Shown piece after piece: positions 46,401-57,091 of a stretch of 64,000 bases of DNA; positions within the stretch are counted from its first letter, which is position 1; the number at the start of each line of letters is the position of its first letter. The translations under genes and the position numbers were made by a program. The notes under the pieces are model-generated. The model saw nothing but the letters and a program-made list of their open reading frames with translations. It was not told where the DNA came from and ran no database searches. This stretch comes from Takakia lepidozioides (Eukaryota > Streptophyta > Takakiopsida > Takakiales > Takakiaceae): contig CM060731.1 of assembly GCA_030704615.1 (NCBI GenBank), positions 65,514,756 through 65,578,755 on the forward strand. Reading direction: 5' to 3'.

Positions 46401-47047
46401 CTGGCACGAGGCAGGTACCATAATGAGGGAATTGATTGCTTTCCAGGTTGTACATGGACTCATTTATACCAAGACCAAGGAGGTAGCAAGTATTGTCATG
46501 GGATGCGGGTTATACTACGCTGCTTGTTTTCTAGTACGTTATCACATTGAGCAACAAAGATGCAAGCACGCTTTCTGAGTTATTCCAGTGGGGACCATTG
46601 GGTATTACCTTCGGTGCCACCTCATATGTACCTATATGACGCAAAAGCTATGATGCAAAAGGATTCTCAAATTCGTTCATGGTTTCAAGCGGCCTGGAAC
46701 AATTTGTCAACACAGAAATTCGGCATTGATGATATTTTCTATAAGGGACATGTGGCATGGAAATACTTGCACGCTGCACCAGTAATTGGTACCCCACTCA
46801 CCTGGACAGACAAGGAGCTCAGTGTCTACACCAATTTTGCTGTTCAGCGGTTACACCAAGTTGTAAAATATAAACTTCCAGACATGGTAGGACAACATTG
46901 AATGCCCCAGATGATTCCACAAAAAGTTCGAAAATTAAAACACCTGAGAGGCGATGAGGATTCTGATACAACTGTTTCTTCACTGAATTCTTTTGACATG
47001 GGAGAAGACTATGCAATTCAGATGGCGGAGAAGAAGCGACGGGGGTG
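43486..47047 (+). pseudogene. Extra downstream coding region of the Tat-like element (unknown protein)
   Basis: A long region in the same orientation as pol reads as one protein broken by frameshifts. The N-terminal part has GVELMITPLYLQQLFRLPAG, then TFNTWYLSRSFTEEILKGLKG and ADIMYNALVEEMKRLQG, resembling plant mobile or putative plant transposon protein domains. A long coiled coil with many Gln and Glu follows (about 45030-45960, for example VDEEVTLKMQQDLGNTEAAL and RIAELQEDVDGLQTQVEDL), then a Pro/Thr linker (PPPPPQQVTVPVAEPVV, about 46080) and a C-terminal globular part (LDLAWKEFSPPQSFAHYYQI, VASIVMGCGLYYAACFLV). Breaks are near 43890, 44090, 45580 and 46575. Tat-lineage elements are known to carry additional ORFs 3' of integrase. 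The function is unknown. Confidence 0.45.
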
Positions 47048-47262
47048 AAGAAGCGACGGGGGTCTCCTATGCCGGAAAGGTTACCTCGATATTAGCCTCC
47101 AGAGGGACTCACTTATCCAGGTAGTGACCAACCATCTCCGTCAACCAGAGACAGACCTAGGGCTCGTACACACAGTCCGCCAAGAACTCTCAACGTCAAA
47201 AAGGTGCTCACTCACAAAGGTTTGCTAATCAAAATCAGTAAACCGTGAGGACACGGCTTTTT

Positions 47263-48200
47263 GAGGGGGGAAAAGATAATGTTAGAGGACTGTCTGGGAC
47301 TTAGACACTTAAACGGGATCTGTAGGGTACCCTTAATTTTTGCACAGACTGAGACCAACAGGAGCCTTAGGGGTGACAGCAGCGCACTGTAGAGGGGGGT
47401 TACACAGTCCGTCACAGTAGTCACAGCCGACACAGCCAACACAGCCCGTCACAGTCGTCACAGCCAACACAGCCAACACAGTCCGTTACAGTCGTCACAG
47501 CAGACACAGCCGACACAGCCCGTCACAGTCGTCACAGCAGACACAGCCATCACAGCCGACACAGCCCGACACAGCCGACACAGCCACACAGCCAGTCACA
47601 GCCCGACACAGCCAAACACAGTCGCACAGCCAGTCACAGCCCGTCACAGTTTCACACAGCCAGTCACAGCTTGACACAGCTGTCACGATCATAGAGAATG
47701 GAGAGCAGGACAGGGAACGACTGTGGGGAACAACACCTGCGAAGGGAACATGTTAGTTCACAGACGACGGTTAGTGAGGGAAACGGTTAGAACCACGGGT
47801 AGGAAGATAAGGGAGAAGCGGGGAATTTTGGGAATATCATTCGGTGGAGGACTTCTTGGTCATGGAGGAGAGGGGATCGGGCAGAGATTAGGAACGGAAG
47901 TGAAGATAGAGAGATGATGGGGAGTAGATGCTGGATATATGGAAGGCTGTAATGATATTGTAGGGAGATTAGAGACACAATGGCTTCGGCTTGATACCTG
48001 ATAAATTATAATCGGATACTTTTACGATACAATCACACTGTGTAGAGAGATCATAGTGAAGCTGTGGAATGAATGGATGAGTTCCAATAGATTGATAAAG
48101 CAAACTGATACTTAATTATCAATGGTAAGGTAGCTAACATGAATGCCAAAAGGGAAACAAATAGGAAACACCCCCATGATACACTAGCTGTAGGTCATGA
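47263..48200 (+). mobile_element. Polypurine tract and 3' LTR start of the Tat-like element
   Basis: The polypurine tract GAGGGGGGAAAAGA (47263-47276) is followed by TGTTAGAGGACTGTCTGGG starting at 47280, a good LTR start. The LTR would include minisatellite array 2. Its end is not certain, and I place it loosely near 48200, where the AT-rich sequence changes character. No second LTR is visible because the 5' half of the element is missing. Confidence 0.5.
47390..47690. repeat. CACAGCCGACA minisatellite (array 2)
   Basis: Irregular tandem units of CACAGCC(G/A)ACACAGCCCGTCACAGTCGT, with periods of 10-13 bases. They share the CACAGCC word with array 1 at 42790-43030. The array lies inside the presumed LTR, about 110 bp after its start. 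Confidence 0.85.
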
Positions 48201-49177
48201 CTGATTGTTCTGCGCGGGCTGAGTACTTAGAGATTTCCAACTCTTCTATCTTGGAGTTTCTGCCTCGAATAGCGAAGGGATGGGTGAGTAAATGCCGCGC
48301 GACAGTCCCAACCAGTGCAAAACAACCGTGCATGCATTGACTGCCCTCTGGCTTCTCTCCAGGCATTTGGGGGTCTGCGATCTGCTACACGTAAGTGTCT
48401 TTGAATGCGACGATCAAAGGATCCGGTCACTTGCAGTTGCCGTCTCAAGGGCAGCATTGCAAGAATCAGAATTAAGTAAAAAAGATGGTGGAAGAAGCTG
48501 CAAACAGCAAATGAATGAAGTGGCAGGGCGATGCTCTATTTTTAACATGCTCCCCTTCCCGCCATGGTGATAGAGCCACACAAATGGACTCCCTTCCCGC
48601 CACGGTGCAATTTCACGGCAACGGAACGGGATTGTCTGCCGAAACGTGATTTGGAGATGGCCTAAGACAAGTGGCGCAGGTTCTGGCCTTGCAGTCAGGT
48701 TGTTCACACTTCAATGCACACATTTCATACACATTCAACCATATGCCCAAGATCATAACGTCGTCAATCGTGAAAATTGAAATTCCACGTACGTCCTCCG
48801 ATTCCTCACACACACACGAACTGTAGAGACAGGTCGTTTTCCAGGATGTCGTTGTTTGAGTCGATTTTGGTTATTTCTCTCAGTGTCTTGTTGAAAAGAT
48901 TCTAGTTATGATGGGAAGCATCGTGATGGCTTTTAAATGGTTTGCTGTTGAGTGTAACTTTCATCATGTTGTGGAATCTACCGGTTGGTATAAAATGTCA
49001 ACTGTCTTCTCTGCCAAAGGATGTGCGGCTGAACCTTTCAAATTGAGATTGCAGGAGGAGGGAATTGACGGTAGTGAAATGGGAGTGGCAGAGCCAAATT
49101 GAGGAATCTCTGCAAAGGAGAATCCGGCCCCCTGCAATGGCGTGCACAAACAGCATTGAAGAGGCTCCCCAACAGAA
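48201..49177. other. Stretch without recognised gene
   Basis: No gene is supported. Short open frames occur on both strands without known motifs. The last 250 bases lie directly upstream of the CACTA transposase and probably belong to that element's 5' region. Confidence 0.4.
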
Positions 49178-50316
49178 ATGAGTTCCCCTCGCCCATGCGG
49201 AGGACTTCCAATTAATCACCCCTGTAGACAGAACACCCGAGATGACAGGTTGTGGGAAAGAGAAGTGACACGTGCCCGAGCCCTTGGGCTTTCAAGGATG
49301 CCATGCCCATGTGAACGTTGTTTGGGCACTACAAGTAGATCTAAGGACGGTGTGCGCACACATCTCCTTCACCACAAAAGACATGAAGCATTTCGGGTGT
49401 GGATTGGAGATGGACCTGAAGACGAAGATGATGAGGAGTGGGCACAATTGGACAATGCACACCCCCGAGGGAGCCATACAGACAGGCCCAGACGAGGACT
49501 ATGTCATGGGCGCAGGACATGAACTAGGCATGGACGGAGGGGTGGAGATTACTCGAATGTTGCAGGAAACATTCCACATCATGGACGATGCTGAAGAGGG
49601 GGACGGTGCTGCGACAATTGGGGATGGTGATGACGCAGGAAATGAAGGCATTCACGTGGGGGAAGGCGTGGAAGGAGGTGGAGATGGAGAATTGAATTTT
49701 GCACACATGACACTAGAAGAAGCATGTGTGCCACTGTACGAGGGATGCAAATCCACAAAGCTTGCTGCCACCATGCTGTTGATGAACCTGTGCACAACCC
49801 ACGGTGTCTCAGACCATTTTGTGGACGAGTTGTTCTCTTTGCTTCGGCTGAACTTGCTTCCACAACCAAATGAAATGCCAAAAAGCTGTCACATGGCCAA
49901 CCAAATGATTGGGAAGCTCGGCCTCAACTACGTGAAAATACATGCATGTCCAAAAGGACATGTACTTTTCAGAAGAGAGTACAAGGATGCTATGGAGTGC
50001 CCCAAATGCAATGCAGCCCGATACCATGATGTGGGCAGGTTACAATAGCCAGCCAAGGTGTTGAGGTATTTTCCCCTTATCCCCCGTCTATTATGAATGT
50101 ACAAATGCAAGACCATTAGTGAGCTCATGACTTGGCATTCCAGGAATGCCTCAAACGATGGTTTGGTAAGGCATGTCCCAGATTCCCTTGCATGGAAGCA
50201 TATAGATGCAACTTGGCCCGATTTTGCCGAGGACCCACGCAATGTGCGATTGGCTGTATTTACGGATGGAGTAAACCCATACGGATCAAAGAGTTGCACA
50301 TGGTCCACATGGCCCC
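49178..50316 (+). pseudogene. CACTA (En/Spm) transposase, N-terminal half, interrupted
   Basis: The first part encodes a transposase-associated domain (MPCPCERCLGTTSRSKDGVRTHLL). After a frame change near 49420 the transposase_21 start follows: LEEACVPLYEGCKSTKLAAT, FSLLRLNLLPQPNEMPKS, MIGKLGLNYVKIHACPKGHV, CPKCNAARY. After an in-frame TAG (50046-50048) comes PAKVLRYFPLIPRL, then the highly typical LAWKHIDATWPDFAEDPRNV and RLAVFTDGVNPYGSKS. Coding stops inside the conserved STWP motif at about 50316, where MULE-like terminal sequence begins. The catalytic C-terminal half is not found on the far side. In an intact element this protein, with its partner, would move the CACTA element. Confidence 0.85.
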
Positions 50317-50954
50317 AACGACGCAATGGCGTGAGCGTTGCGCGTGAGCGCGCGAGCGAACGCTCACGCCAGCTGACGTGGCGTGAGCCTCATGTCAGCA
50401 TGCTGATGTGGCGGTAAATGATGACATGGCACTGTCCGTCATCTGCCACGTCACCATTAATATGCGCCGCCTATAACCGTGGATGGTCCTATGACCGTGG
50501 AATTAATGCAAGGAATCTTGCCTAAATAGAATCAAGACGAGCATTGAGGCCTACAATTGCAGCATCCAACATTGTGCAATTACAAATGCTTGTTTCACCC
50601 TCCTCAAAAATATGAAATACAAATGTTTGCAGGGTATGAATTTACCTCTCTTGCCCAAACTGGTTGATAGCATATTCACAAAATCAGGACATGTGCAATT
50701 GGGGAAATTGAAAACCGTGATGTCGTAGGTCCTGTCATGAACAGCAGATGTGGAAGTGATGATTGTGAATACCCGACCATATCCTGGATCGGGTACTTCC
50801 GTGGTGCTTCCAACACGAGCTTGGAGCATTCTTGCGGACTCCACTTTGCCAAAGTGTTCAGCGGTTGGAGGGAAACGCCGAACGAGCTTTCCATCTCGTT
50901 TGGTTGGCCACAAGTCAGGATTTGCCGGGGGGACCCGGGAGGAGGTTTGCTATT

Positions 50955-50995
50955 TCATGAGCATGAGCGGCATGAGCGGCATGAGCGGAGTAGTA
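50955..50995. repeat. CATGAGCGG 9-bp tandem repeat inside copy B
   Basis: Several near copies of CATGAGCGG lie between the SWIM block and the array-like words of copy B. The same 9-mer cluster, next to a G/C homopolymer and TGCTATT, occurs inverted at 57380-57420 in the second MULE-like element. Confidence 0.7.
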
Positions 50996-51189
50996 AGACA
51001 ATCGGTTTTCATGTGAAGAAGTACAAATTTCGAAAATAAAAAACAATAAAAAACAATAAAAAACAATAATTTAATGCAATGTGTCAGGAAAAACAAATAT
51101 ATTATTCGGCCCCTTGAAGGGAAAATTGCAGTTTTGACAGTTGTGCTCATGATATTTCGTCTTCCGCTCATGCCAATTCCCAGCGACAT

Positions 51190-51350
51190 GTGCAAATATG
51201 GCGCCGAATTTCGCGGTAATAGGGTCCGTAACCTGAAAAACGGCGACGTATTTCGCGGTAATAGGTCTCTCTGGCGAAAAATGGTGCCGAATTCCGCGGC
51301 TATAGGTCCCCTCATGACAGGTAATTCGGCGCCATTTTTCCAGTGAGTGT
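51190..51350. repeat. Array-type palindromic words inside MULE-like copy B
   Basis: This stretch contains ATGGCGCCGAATTTCGCGG, AACGGCGACGTATTTCGCGG, AATGGTGCCGAATTCCGCGG and GGTAATTCGGCGCCATTTTT. These are the building blocks of the 53.76-57.25 kb array (GGCGCCGAATTTC, GGTAATTCG, GCCATTTTTCCAGT) in a non-tandem arrangement. Confidence 0.7.
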
Positions 51351-54300
51351 TCGGACTTAGCATGTTCGGACGTGCAACTCACCTCCCGCATATAGTCGCC
51401 GAACTGGAGGAAACGATAATGCCACCATGCTAGCCAACTGACCATTGCTCCCTCGTCTGATTTCCTTACTACACCTGACGATGTCCACCAAGCCCGTATG
51501 CATGCAAACTGTGTCTCTGCATCATCCAAGGTAGGAGCGCGCTTCCACGCAAGGCACATGGAACGGTGCTCCTCTCTGAAATCTGGTGCCACGAGCCTGG
51601 TTGTGTACTGCGAAAGGCTTTGCAGAAAATGGAACCCACAAGATCTCTCCTTGCCTTCCATGGGAACATTGGGGTCTTGCCCGTACACCCTTCGGATGGC
51701 AGCCCAATTTGCTTGTGCGTTGTCCGCCATGAAACCACGGAAATTCGGAGGGGGCAATCCCGCCTTGGCCATCTGTTCGTTTATTCCCTGCCAAAGAAGC
51801 ATCTCCGATTGTGTGTCCTCTCCTTTCATCTCACAAATAGCAATTGTCATTAGCATCCTGCAGTGGGTGTCATAGACATGTGCACCCATTGTCACCCACT
51901 GGTGATTTGTAATTCGCTTGATATGGTCGAACATGACCCAACTGTTTGACAAGTTCCTACTCGTCATCCTGTCAACCAGTTCGACGCCGCTGCCAGGTCC
52001 ACACGTGGACATTTTGAATACGAAACAACGATCTGCCTCAGTCCCTTGTCCTGGAAACCTACTTCCATGAATTTAGTCATATCCACATCGTCGCTTCACC
52101 TCCATAATGGAGTGCATATCCGAGCCACGCCCAATTTTCTGTTTAGACAATGTGGTTTCGGACATTCGGTGAACATACGTGGGACACCGACTCCAGCAAT
52201 GCCTCCATTTCCTTCTCGTCGAGAGGAACTCTATCGGAGCCGTCTTCCGACATAATTCTGGCCAATGCCATCTTATGGGCGGCTTGGAGCTGTATCTGTT
52301 TGGGTTTGGCACCCGATCTCAACTTAACCTCCTCCTGAACGAGCTGCTCTGCTTCGTGGGCAGCCTCCCACGAGTTCCCCCTCGCCAATTTGTGACAATG
52401 GGAACCAACGTGTATGCAAGCTCGGGTGAGGTCAGGGAAACGGTGCAACACATAGAACTGCTTGGCATTACAAACAGACATGCAGTGTGGTGGTTCTTTG
52501 CAATGCGCACACTTAAATGTGGAGTTCGGAACCTTCTCCTGAGCTCGAAATGGTTGATGAGCTGTGCCTGTCCAATCGGTCTCGTTCCTGTGACCTCTGG
52601 ATTTAAAGTGGAAGCAAGTTGGGGAGAAACACCGCAACGCGGCCGCACAAACAACGTAGCGCACCCGCACACCATCGAGCATCTTCATGCTGGTGTTTTG
52701 GTAACGCACCAAGGATGACCGTCATGTTTTCTATCCATATCTGTCAACATTCCGGACGCCCTCGAGTAGTCCGCCCGAGGAGGGAACTCAAAGAAGATAT
52801 TACCGTCGACGTCGGCGGGAAGGCATGTAACCGATTTAATTGCGAACTTGCTGTAGTCCAGCCCGGCCAACTCCGACCGGTGTCCCTCCAGGTGAAGCCC
52901 TCGCAGAATTTCAAGAATAGATCGAACTGCGGTGCTCGTGCTGGGAATATGACTCCCTCCTCCACTGACGTCCATTGAGGACTTGCCTGATCTCCAGGAC
53001 GACCTCGGAATTTCCATGACCTCGTCTGAGTCGGACAGGTTGTGAACAACCCGGTTCTGGCTCGTCTTCATGGATGGGTTCGGCTCTGGATTTACTTCGT
53101 TGCGGACTTCTCTCTTTGAGGTAGCCACTCTCTGATTCGCGGATTGTTTCGTGTAAGGCGCCAGGATAGAAGGTGCATTTGGCGGGCAAATGAAGTCCCC
53201 AACAGCCCTGTATATGACGCTGTCCAATGGTGGAACTCGCCATTCCCTGCCATCGCCGAAATCATCGTGGAGCACAACAATACTCTCGACAACAAGGCCG
53301 TTAGAGTCCTTCCTTTCCTCCTCCAAAAAAACCGACCCCGGTTTCAGGTGGTATCGAACGCACAGATATTTCTCCATCACCCGGCAGGTGTCCCCTCTGC
53401 ACGGAAATGAAGCTCTATGCTCGTGAGGAGGGCAGTACACTGTAGCGCTCGGGTTTTCCGCCATGGGAGATGTGCACACAAGACTCCCAGGATGGAGTGC
53501 GGGGAAGCTCCCTGGTAGAAGGGGGATGCAGCGATGGGAATGAATGCGATGCCGATTTGTCCGAGCGACGAAGCCTGATCCAAATCCAGGGAGCCAACTA
53601 TCTCAAAAATCCACAGTCAGAGTGTTAATGAACCTTGTCTCCGGAATGCCGCCCCTGGTCTTTGCGCAATAACTGCCAACGGTATGCAGTCAGAAAGTGG
53701 GGGGCCGTCCGGATGATGACGGCTGAAGGGAGAAGCCGGCACCGTGCCGTCACATTACTACCCCCGAATGGAAATTCGGCACCCAATATCCAACAGGGAA
53801 GCCCGGATGAAGTCACCTCGGGCGCAGAGGCCGGCGCGTGTGCGACAGAGAACATCCCCTGGATGGAGATTCGGCGCCGAATTTCCATCCAGCAGGTAAA
53901 GGAAGTCGTGTCGGGGGGTCAGGCCGAAAACTGGCCGGCATAAAAACATCCCCAGATGGAAAAACAGCGCCGAATTTCCATCCGGGGCGGTTCGGATGCA
54001 GTCGGGGACAGGGGAGAGGGCGGCACTTGGCCGTCACATTTCAACCCCCGGACGGAAATTCGGCACCGAATATCGAACAGGGGACGCCCGGATGAAGTCG
54101 CCTCGGGCGTAGAGGTCGGCACGTGTTCGACAGAGAGCATCCCTTGGATGAAGATTCGGCGCCGAATTTCCATCCGGCCCCCCAAGGAAGTCTTGTCGGG
54201 GTCAGACTGAAAACTGGCCGACATAAAACCTCTCCAGATGGGAAAACGGCGCCGAATTTCAATCCGGGGCCGTTCCAATGCGGTTGGGAGGGGGGAGAGG

Positions 54301-54416
54301 TCGGCACCTGGCCGTCATATTTCAACCGCCGGACGGAAATTCGGCACCGAATATCCAACAGAGCGGCGGAGAGGCCGACACTTCTCCGACAGAGATCAGC
54401 CCCCGGATGGAAATTC

Positions 54417-55222
54417 GGCGCCGAATTTCCACCCAGCAGGTAAGTGCAATCCCGGATGGATGGAAATCCGGCGCCGAATTTCCATCCAGCAGGTAAGTGA
54501 AATCCCGGATCGATCGAAATCCGGCGCCGCATATCCATCCTGCAGGTAATTCGAATCTCGGATGGATGGAAATCCGGCGCCGAATTTCCATCCAGCAGGT
54601 AAGTCGGATCGCTGGCGTATGGATATTCGGCGCCGAATTTCCATTCGCCAGGTATTTCATCGCTGAGAATTACCTTCCTGCAGGTAATTCTGATCGATGA
54701 ATTACCTTCCTGCAGGTAATTCTTATCGACGAAGGTAGGAAGGTAATTCCTCGCTGAGAATTACCTGCAGGAAGGTAATTCATCGATCAGAAATTACCTG
54801 CAGAAGGTAATTCTCAGCGATGAAATACCTGCAGGATGAAAATTCGGCGCCGGATTTCGATCCATCCGGGATTCCAGTAACCTGCTGGATGGAAATGCGG
54901 CGCCGAATTTCCATCCATCCGGGATTCGAATTACCTGCTGGACGGAAATTCGGCGCCGAATTTCCATCCATCCGGGATTCCACTTACCTGCTGGATGGAA
55001 ATCCGGCGCCGAATTTCCATCCATCGGGGATTCAAATTACCTGCAGGATGGAAATCCGGCGCCGAATTTCCATCCATCTGGGATTCGAATTACCTGCAGG
55101 ATGGAATTCGGCGCCGGATTTCCATCCATCCGGGATTCCACTTACCTGCAGGATGGAAATCCGGTGCCAGATTCTCCATCCATCCGCTCTCCGACCAACC
55201 TTGCGGATGCAAATCCGGTGCC
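54417..55222. repeat. Two opposed blocks of 53-bp repeats around a dyad
   Basis: Block one (54417-54634) has five units reading core, AGCAGGTAAGT, then AATCCCGGATGG. Block two (54846-55222) has eight units reading the reverse complement of the same order (CATCCGGGATTC, then ACCTGC). The mean of the inner cores is about 54740, in the middle of the PstI-like CCTGCAGG palindromes. The last two cores of block two read GGTGCC. Confidence 0.9.
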
Positions 55223-55299
55223 GAATTTCCATCCATCCGCTCTTCGAATTACCTGCATGACGGAAATTTTTGCGCGCCGACCTAGCTGGCGGATGGAAA

Positions 55300-55804
55300 T
55301 CCGGCGCCGGATTTCCATCCATCCGCTCTTCGAATTACCTGCATGACTGGAAAAATGGCGCCGAATTTCCGATTTTGGTGCAAGTCAGATCTGGGACTTA
55401 GCCATTTTCGGCCCCGAAATGGAAAAATGGCGCCAAACACAAAAAAAAAAAAAAAAAAAAAAAACGCCATTTTTCCAGTTCGGGGCCGAAAACGGCTAAG
55501 TCCCAGATCTGACTGGCACCCAAAATCGGAAATTCGGCGCCATTTTCCAGTCATGCAGGTAATTCGAAGAGCGGATGGATGGAAATCCGCGCCGGATTTT
55601 CATCCATCCGCTCTTCGAATTACCTACATGACGGAAATTTTGCGCGCCGACTTACCTGGTGGATGGAAATCCGGCGCCGGATTTCCATCCATCCGCTCTT
55701 CGAATTACCTGCATGACTGGAAAAATGGCGCGATTTCCGATTTTGGGTGCCAGTCAGATCTGGGACTTAGCCATTTTCGGCAACGAAATGGAAAAATGTC
55801 GCCG

Positions 55805-55844
<40 letters not shown>

Positions 55845-56345
55845 GCCATTTTCCAGTTCGGGGCCGAAAACGGCTAAGTCCCAGATCTGACTGGCACCCA
55901 AAATCGGAAATTCGGCGCCATTTTTCCAGTCATGCAGGTAATTCGAAGAGCGGATGGATGGAAATCCGGCGCCGGATTTTCATCCATCCGCTCTTCGAAT
56001 TTACCTGCATGACGGAAATTTTGCGCGCCGACTTACCTGGTGGATGGAAATCGGCGCCGGATTTCCATCCATCCGCTCTTCGAATTACCTGCATGACTGG
56101 AAAAATGGCGCCGAATTTCCGATTTTGTGGCCAGTCAGATCTGGGACTTAGCCGTTTTCAGCCCCGAACTGGAAAAATGGCGTTTTTTTTTTTTTTTTTT
56201 TTTTTTTTTTTCGGCGACATTTTTCCATTTCGTTGCCGAAAATGGCTAAGTCCCAGATCTGACTCGCACCCAAAATCGGAAATTCGGCGCCATTTTTCCA
56301 GTCATGCAGGTAATTCGAAGAGCGGATGGATGGAAATCTGGCGAA
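55300..56345. repeat. Three tandem hairpins of about 372 bp with poly(A)/poly(T) loops
   Basis: Each unit reads CATCCGCTCTTCGAATTACC, CATGACTGGAAAAATGGCGC, CGATTTTGGTGCCAGTCAG, ATCTGGGACTTAGCC, a homopolymer, and then the reverse complement of all of it. The loops are A at 55441-55464, A at 55805-55843 and T at 56183-56211. The arms are nearly perfect over more than 100 bases. The third unit's centre is the inverse of the second's. Confidence 0.9.
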
Positions 56346-56399
56346 ATTATCAGATCTGGGACTTAGCCATTTTCGGCCCCGAACTGGAAAAATGGAAGT

Positions 56400-56880
56400 T
56401 GAAGACTCCCACAAGCTGAAACCATACTCCACACATGCACTACTTGCTTCCTTAACACCCGAGCTCTTCTTGAACTCCTCAAACCCTGCAACACTTGCAG
56501 AACAAGAGCTTATTCACAAGCTCTCAAACTTTCAATGATGATCTTCTGAAAGACCTCCTCTTGTACATAAACACCACAAGACTTTTTTCTTGCAAATCCC
56601 TGCACAGCTTGTAACTTAAGAGCTATCTATCAAGCTCTCTTCCACACACAAGTGTAACTATGGCTAACACCTTGCACTTCTATAGATGTAAGCAGGTCTT
56701 CTTCTAGTGATACGGAAATGGTGAAAGAGGAGAACCATTCTATCCCGTTATATAAGTCAAGCCATGGCACTTTGCTAAAAAGACTCCACCATACAGACCT
56801 CACCCACTCTCCATCTCAAGTACTAGAGCGACTTCAATTGGCTCAACTTTTGTTGACCACATGTTTTTTGAAAGCAGAGG
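56400..56880. other. Non-repeat segment interrupting the array
   Basis: Sequence with no array words and no recognised gene. It may be an insertion, but no terminal repeats or target duplications were visible. Confidence 0.35.
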
Positions 56881-57045
56881 CATAGCCATTGGGTCTTCAG
56901 GGCCGAAAATGGCTAGTCCCTAGGGCCGAAAATGGCTAGTCCCTAGGGTGGCTGGCACCAAAATCGGAAATCGGCGCCATTTTTCCAGTTCGGGCCCAGT
57001 CAGATCTGGGACTAGCCATTTAGGCCCCGAACTGGTAAAAATTTT

Positions 57046-57091
<46 letters not shown>

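Larger units (their letters stand above)
50551..53479 (-). pseudogene. MULE-like transposase gene, several broken exons (copy B)
   Basis: On the minus strand there are four blocks. 53479-52685 encodes a variable N-terminal region (KYLCVRYHLKPGSVFLEEER, REWRVPPLDSVIYRAVGDF). 52712-52143 holds a Cys/His-rich module (FKCAHCKEPPHCMSVC, RFPDLTRACIHVGSHCHKLA). 52012 to about 51360 is the transposase core (SWVMFDHIKRI, PPNFRGFMADNAQANWAAIR, ERSCGFHFLQSLSQY, FACIRAWWTSSG, WLAWWHYRFLQFGDYM), where the Asp of MADNAQ is a likely catalytic residue. 50913-50551 is the SWIM finger (CTCPDF and CKHLYF). The SWIM block loses its tail through a deletion of about 370 bp relative to copy A. Repeat words of the nearby palindromic array lie between the core and the SWIM block. 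This copy probably no longer makes a full protein. Confidence 0.65.
50319..53640 (-). mobile_element. MULE-like DNA transposon (copy B), inserted in CACTA
   Basis: On the plus strand the terminal region starts with AACGACGCAATGGCGTGAGCG. It continues with the same CACGTC-rich inverted words as copy A at 780-966 and joins the broken CACTA gene. The coding pieces all read on the minus strand toward this end. The far end is unclear: coding sequence begins near 53479 and the palindromic array starts at about 53760. No matching terminal inverted repeat or target duplication was found. Confidence 0.65.

Noticed and set aside
50750-51039. Met-Ser-Gly repeat peptide on the plus strand
   Set aside because: It comes from the CATGAGCGG tandem repeat, antisense to the SWIM transposase exon.
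55426-55440. E2F-type site (TGGCGCCAAA)
   Set aside because: The word fits the E2F consensus, but it is part of the repeated core, occurs only once in this exact form and has no gene beside it.
53760-56400. CRISPR-like array
   Set aside because: The repeats are regular, but the spacers are repeated too, units are palindromic and face both ways, there are no cas genes and the surroundings are plant transposons.
55343-56419. A 358-residue open frame across the hairpins
   Set aside because: It consists only of translated repeat units with poly-Lys and poly-Phe from the homopolymers. All six frames of the array stay open for the same reason.
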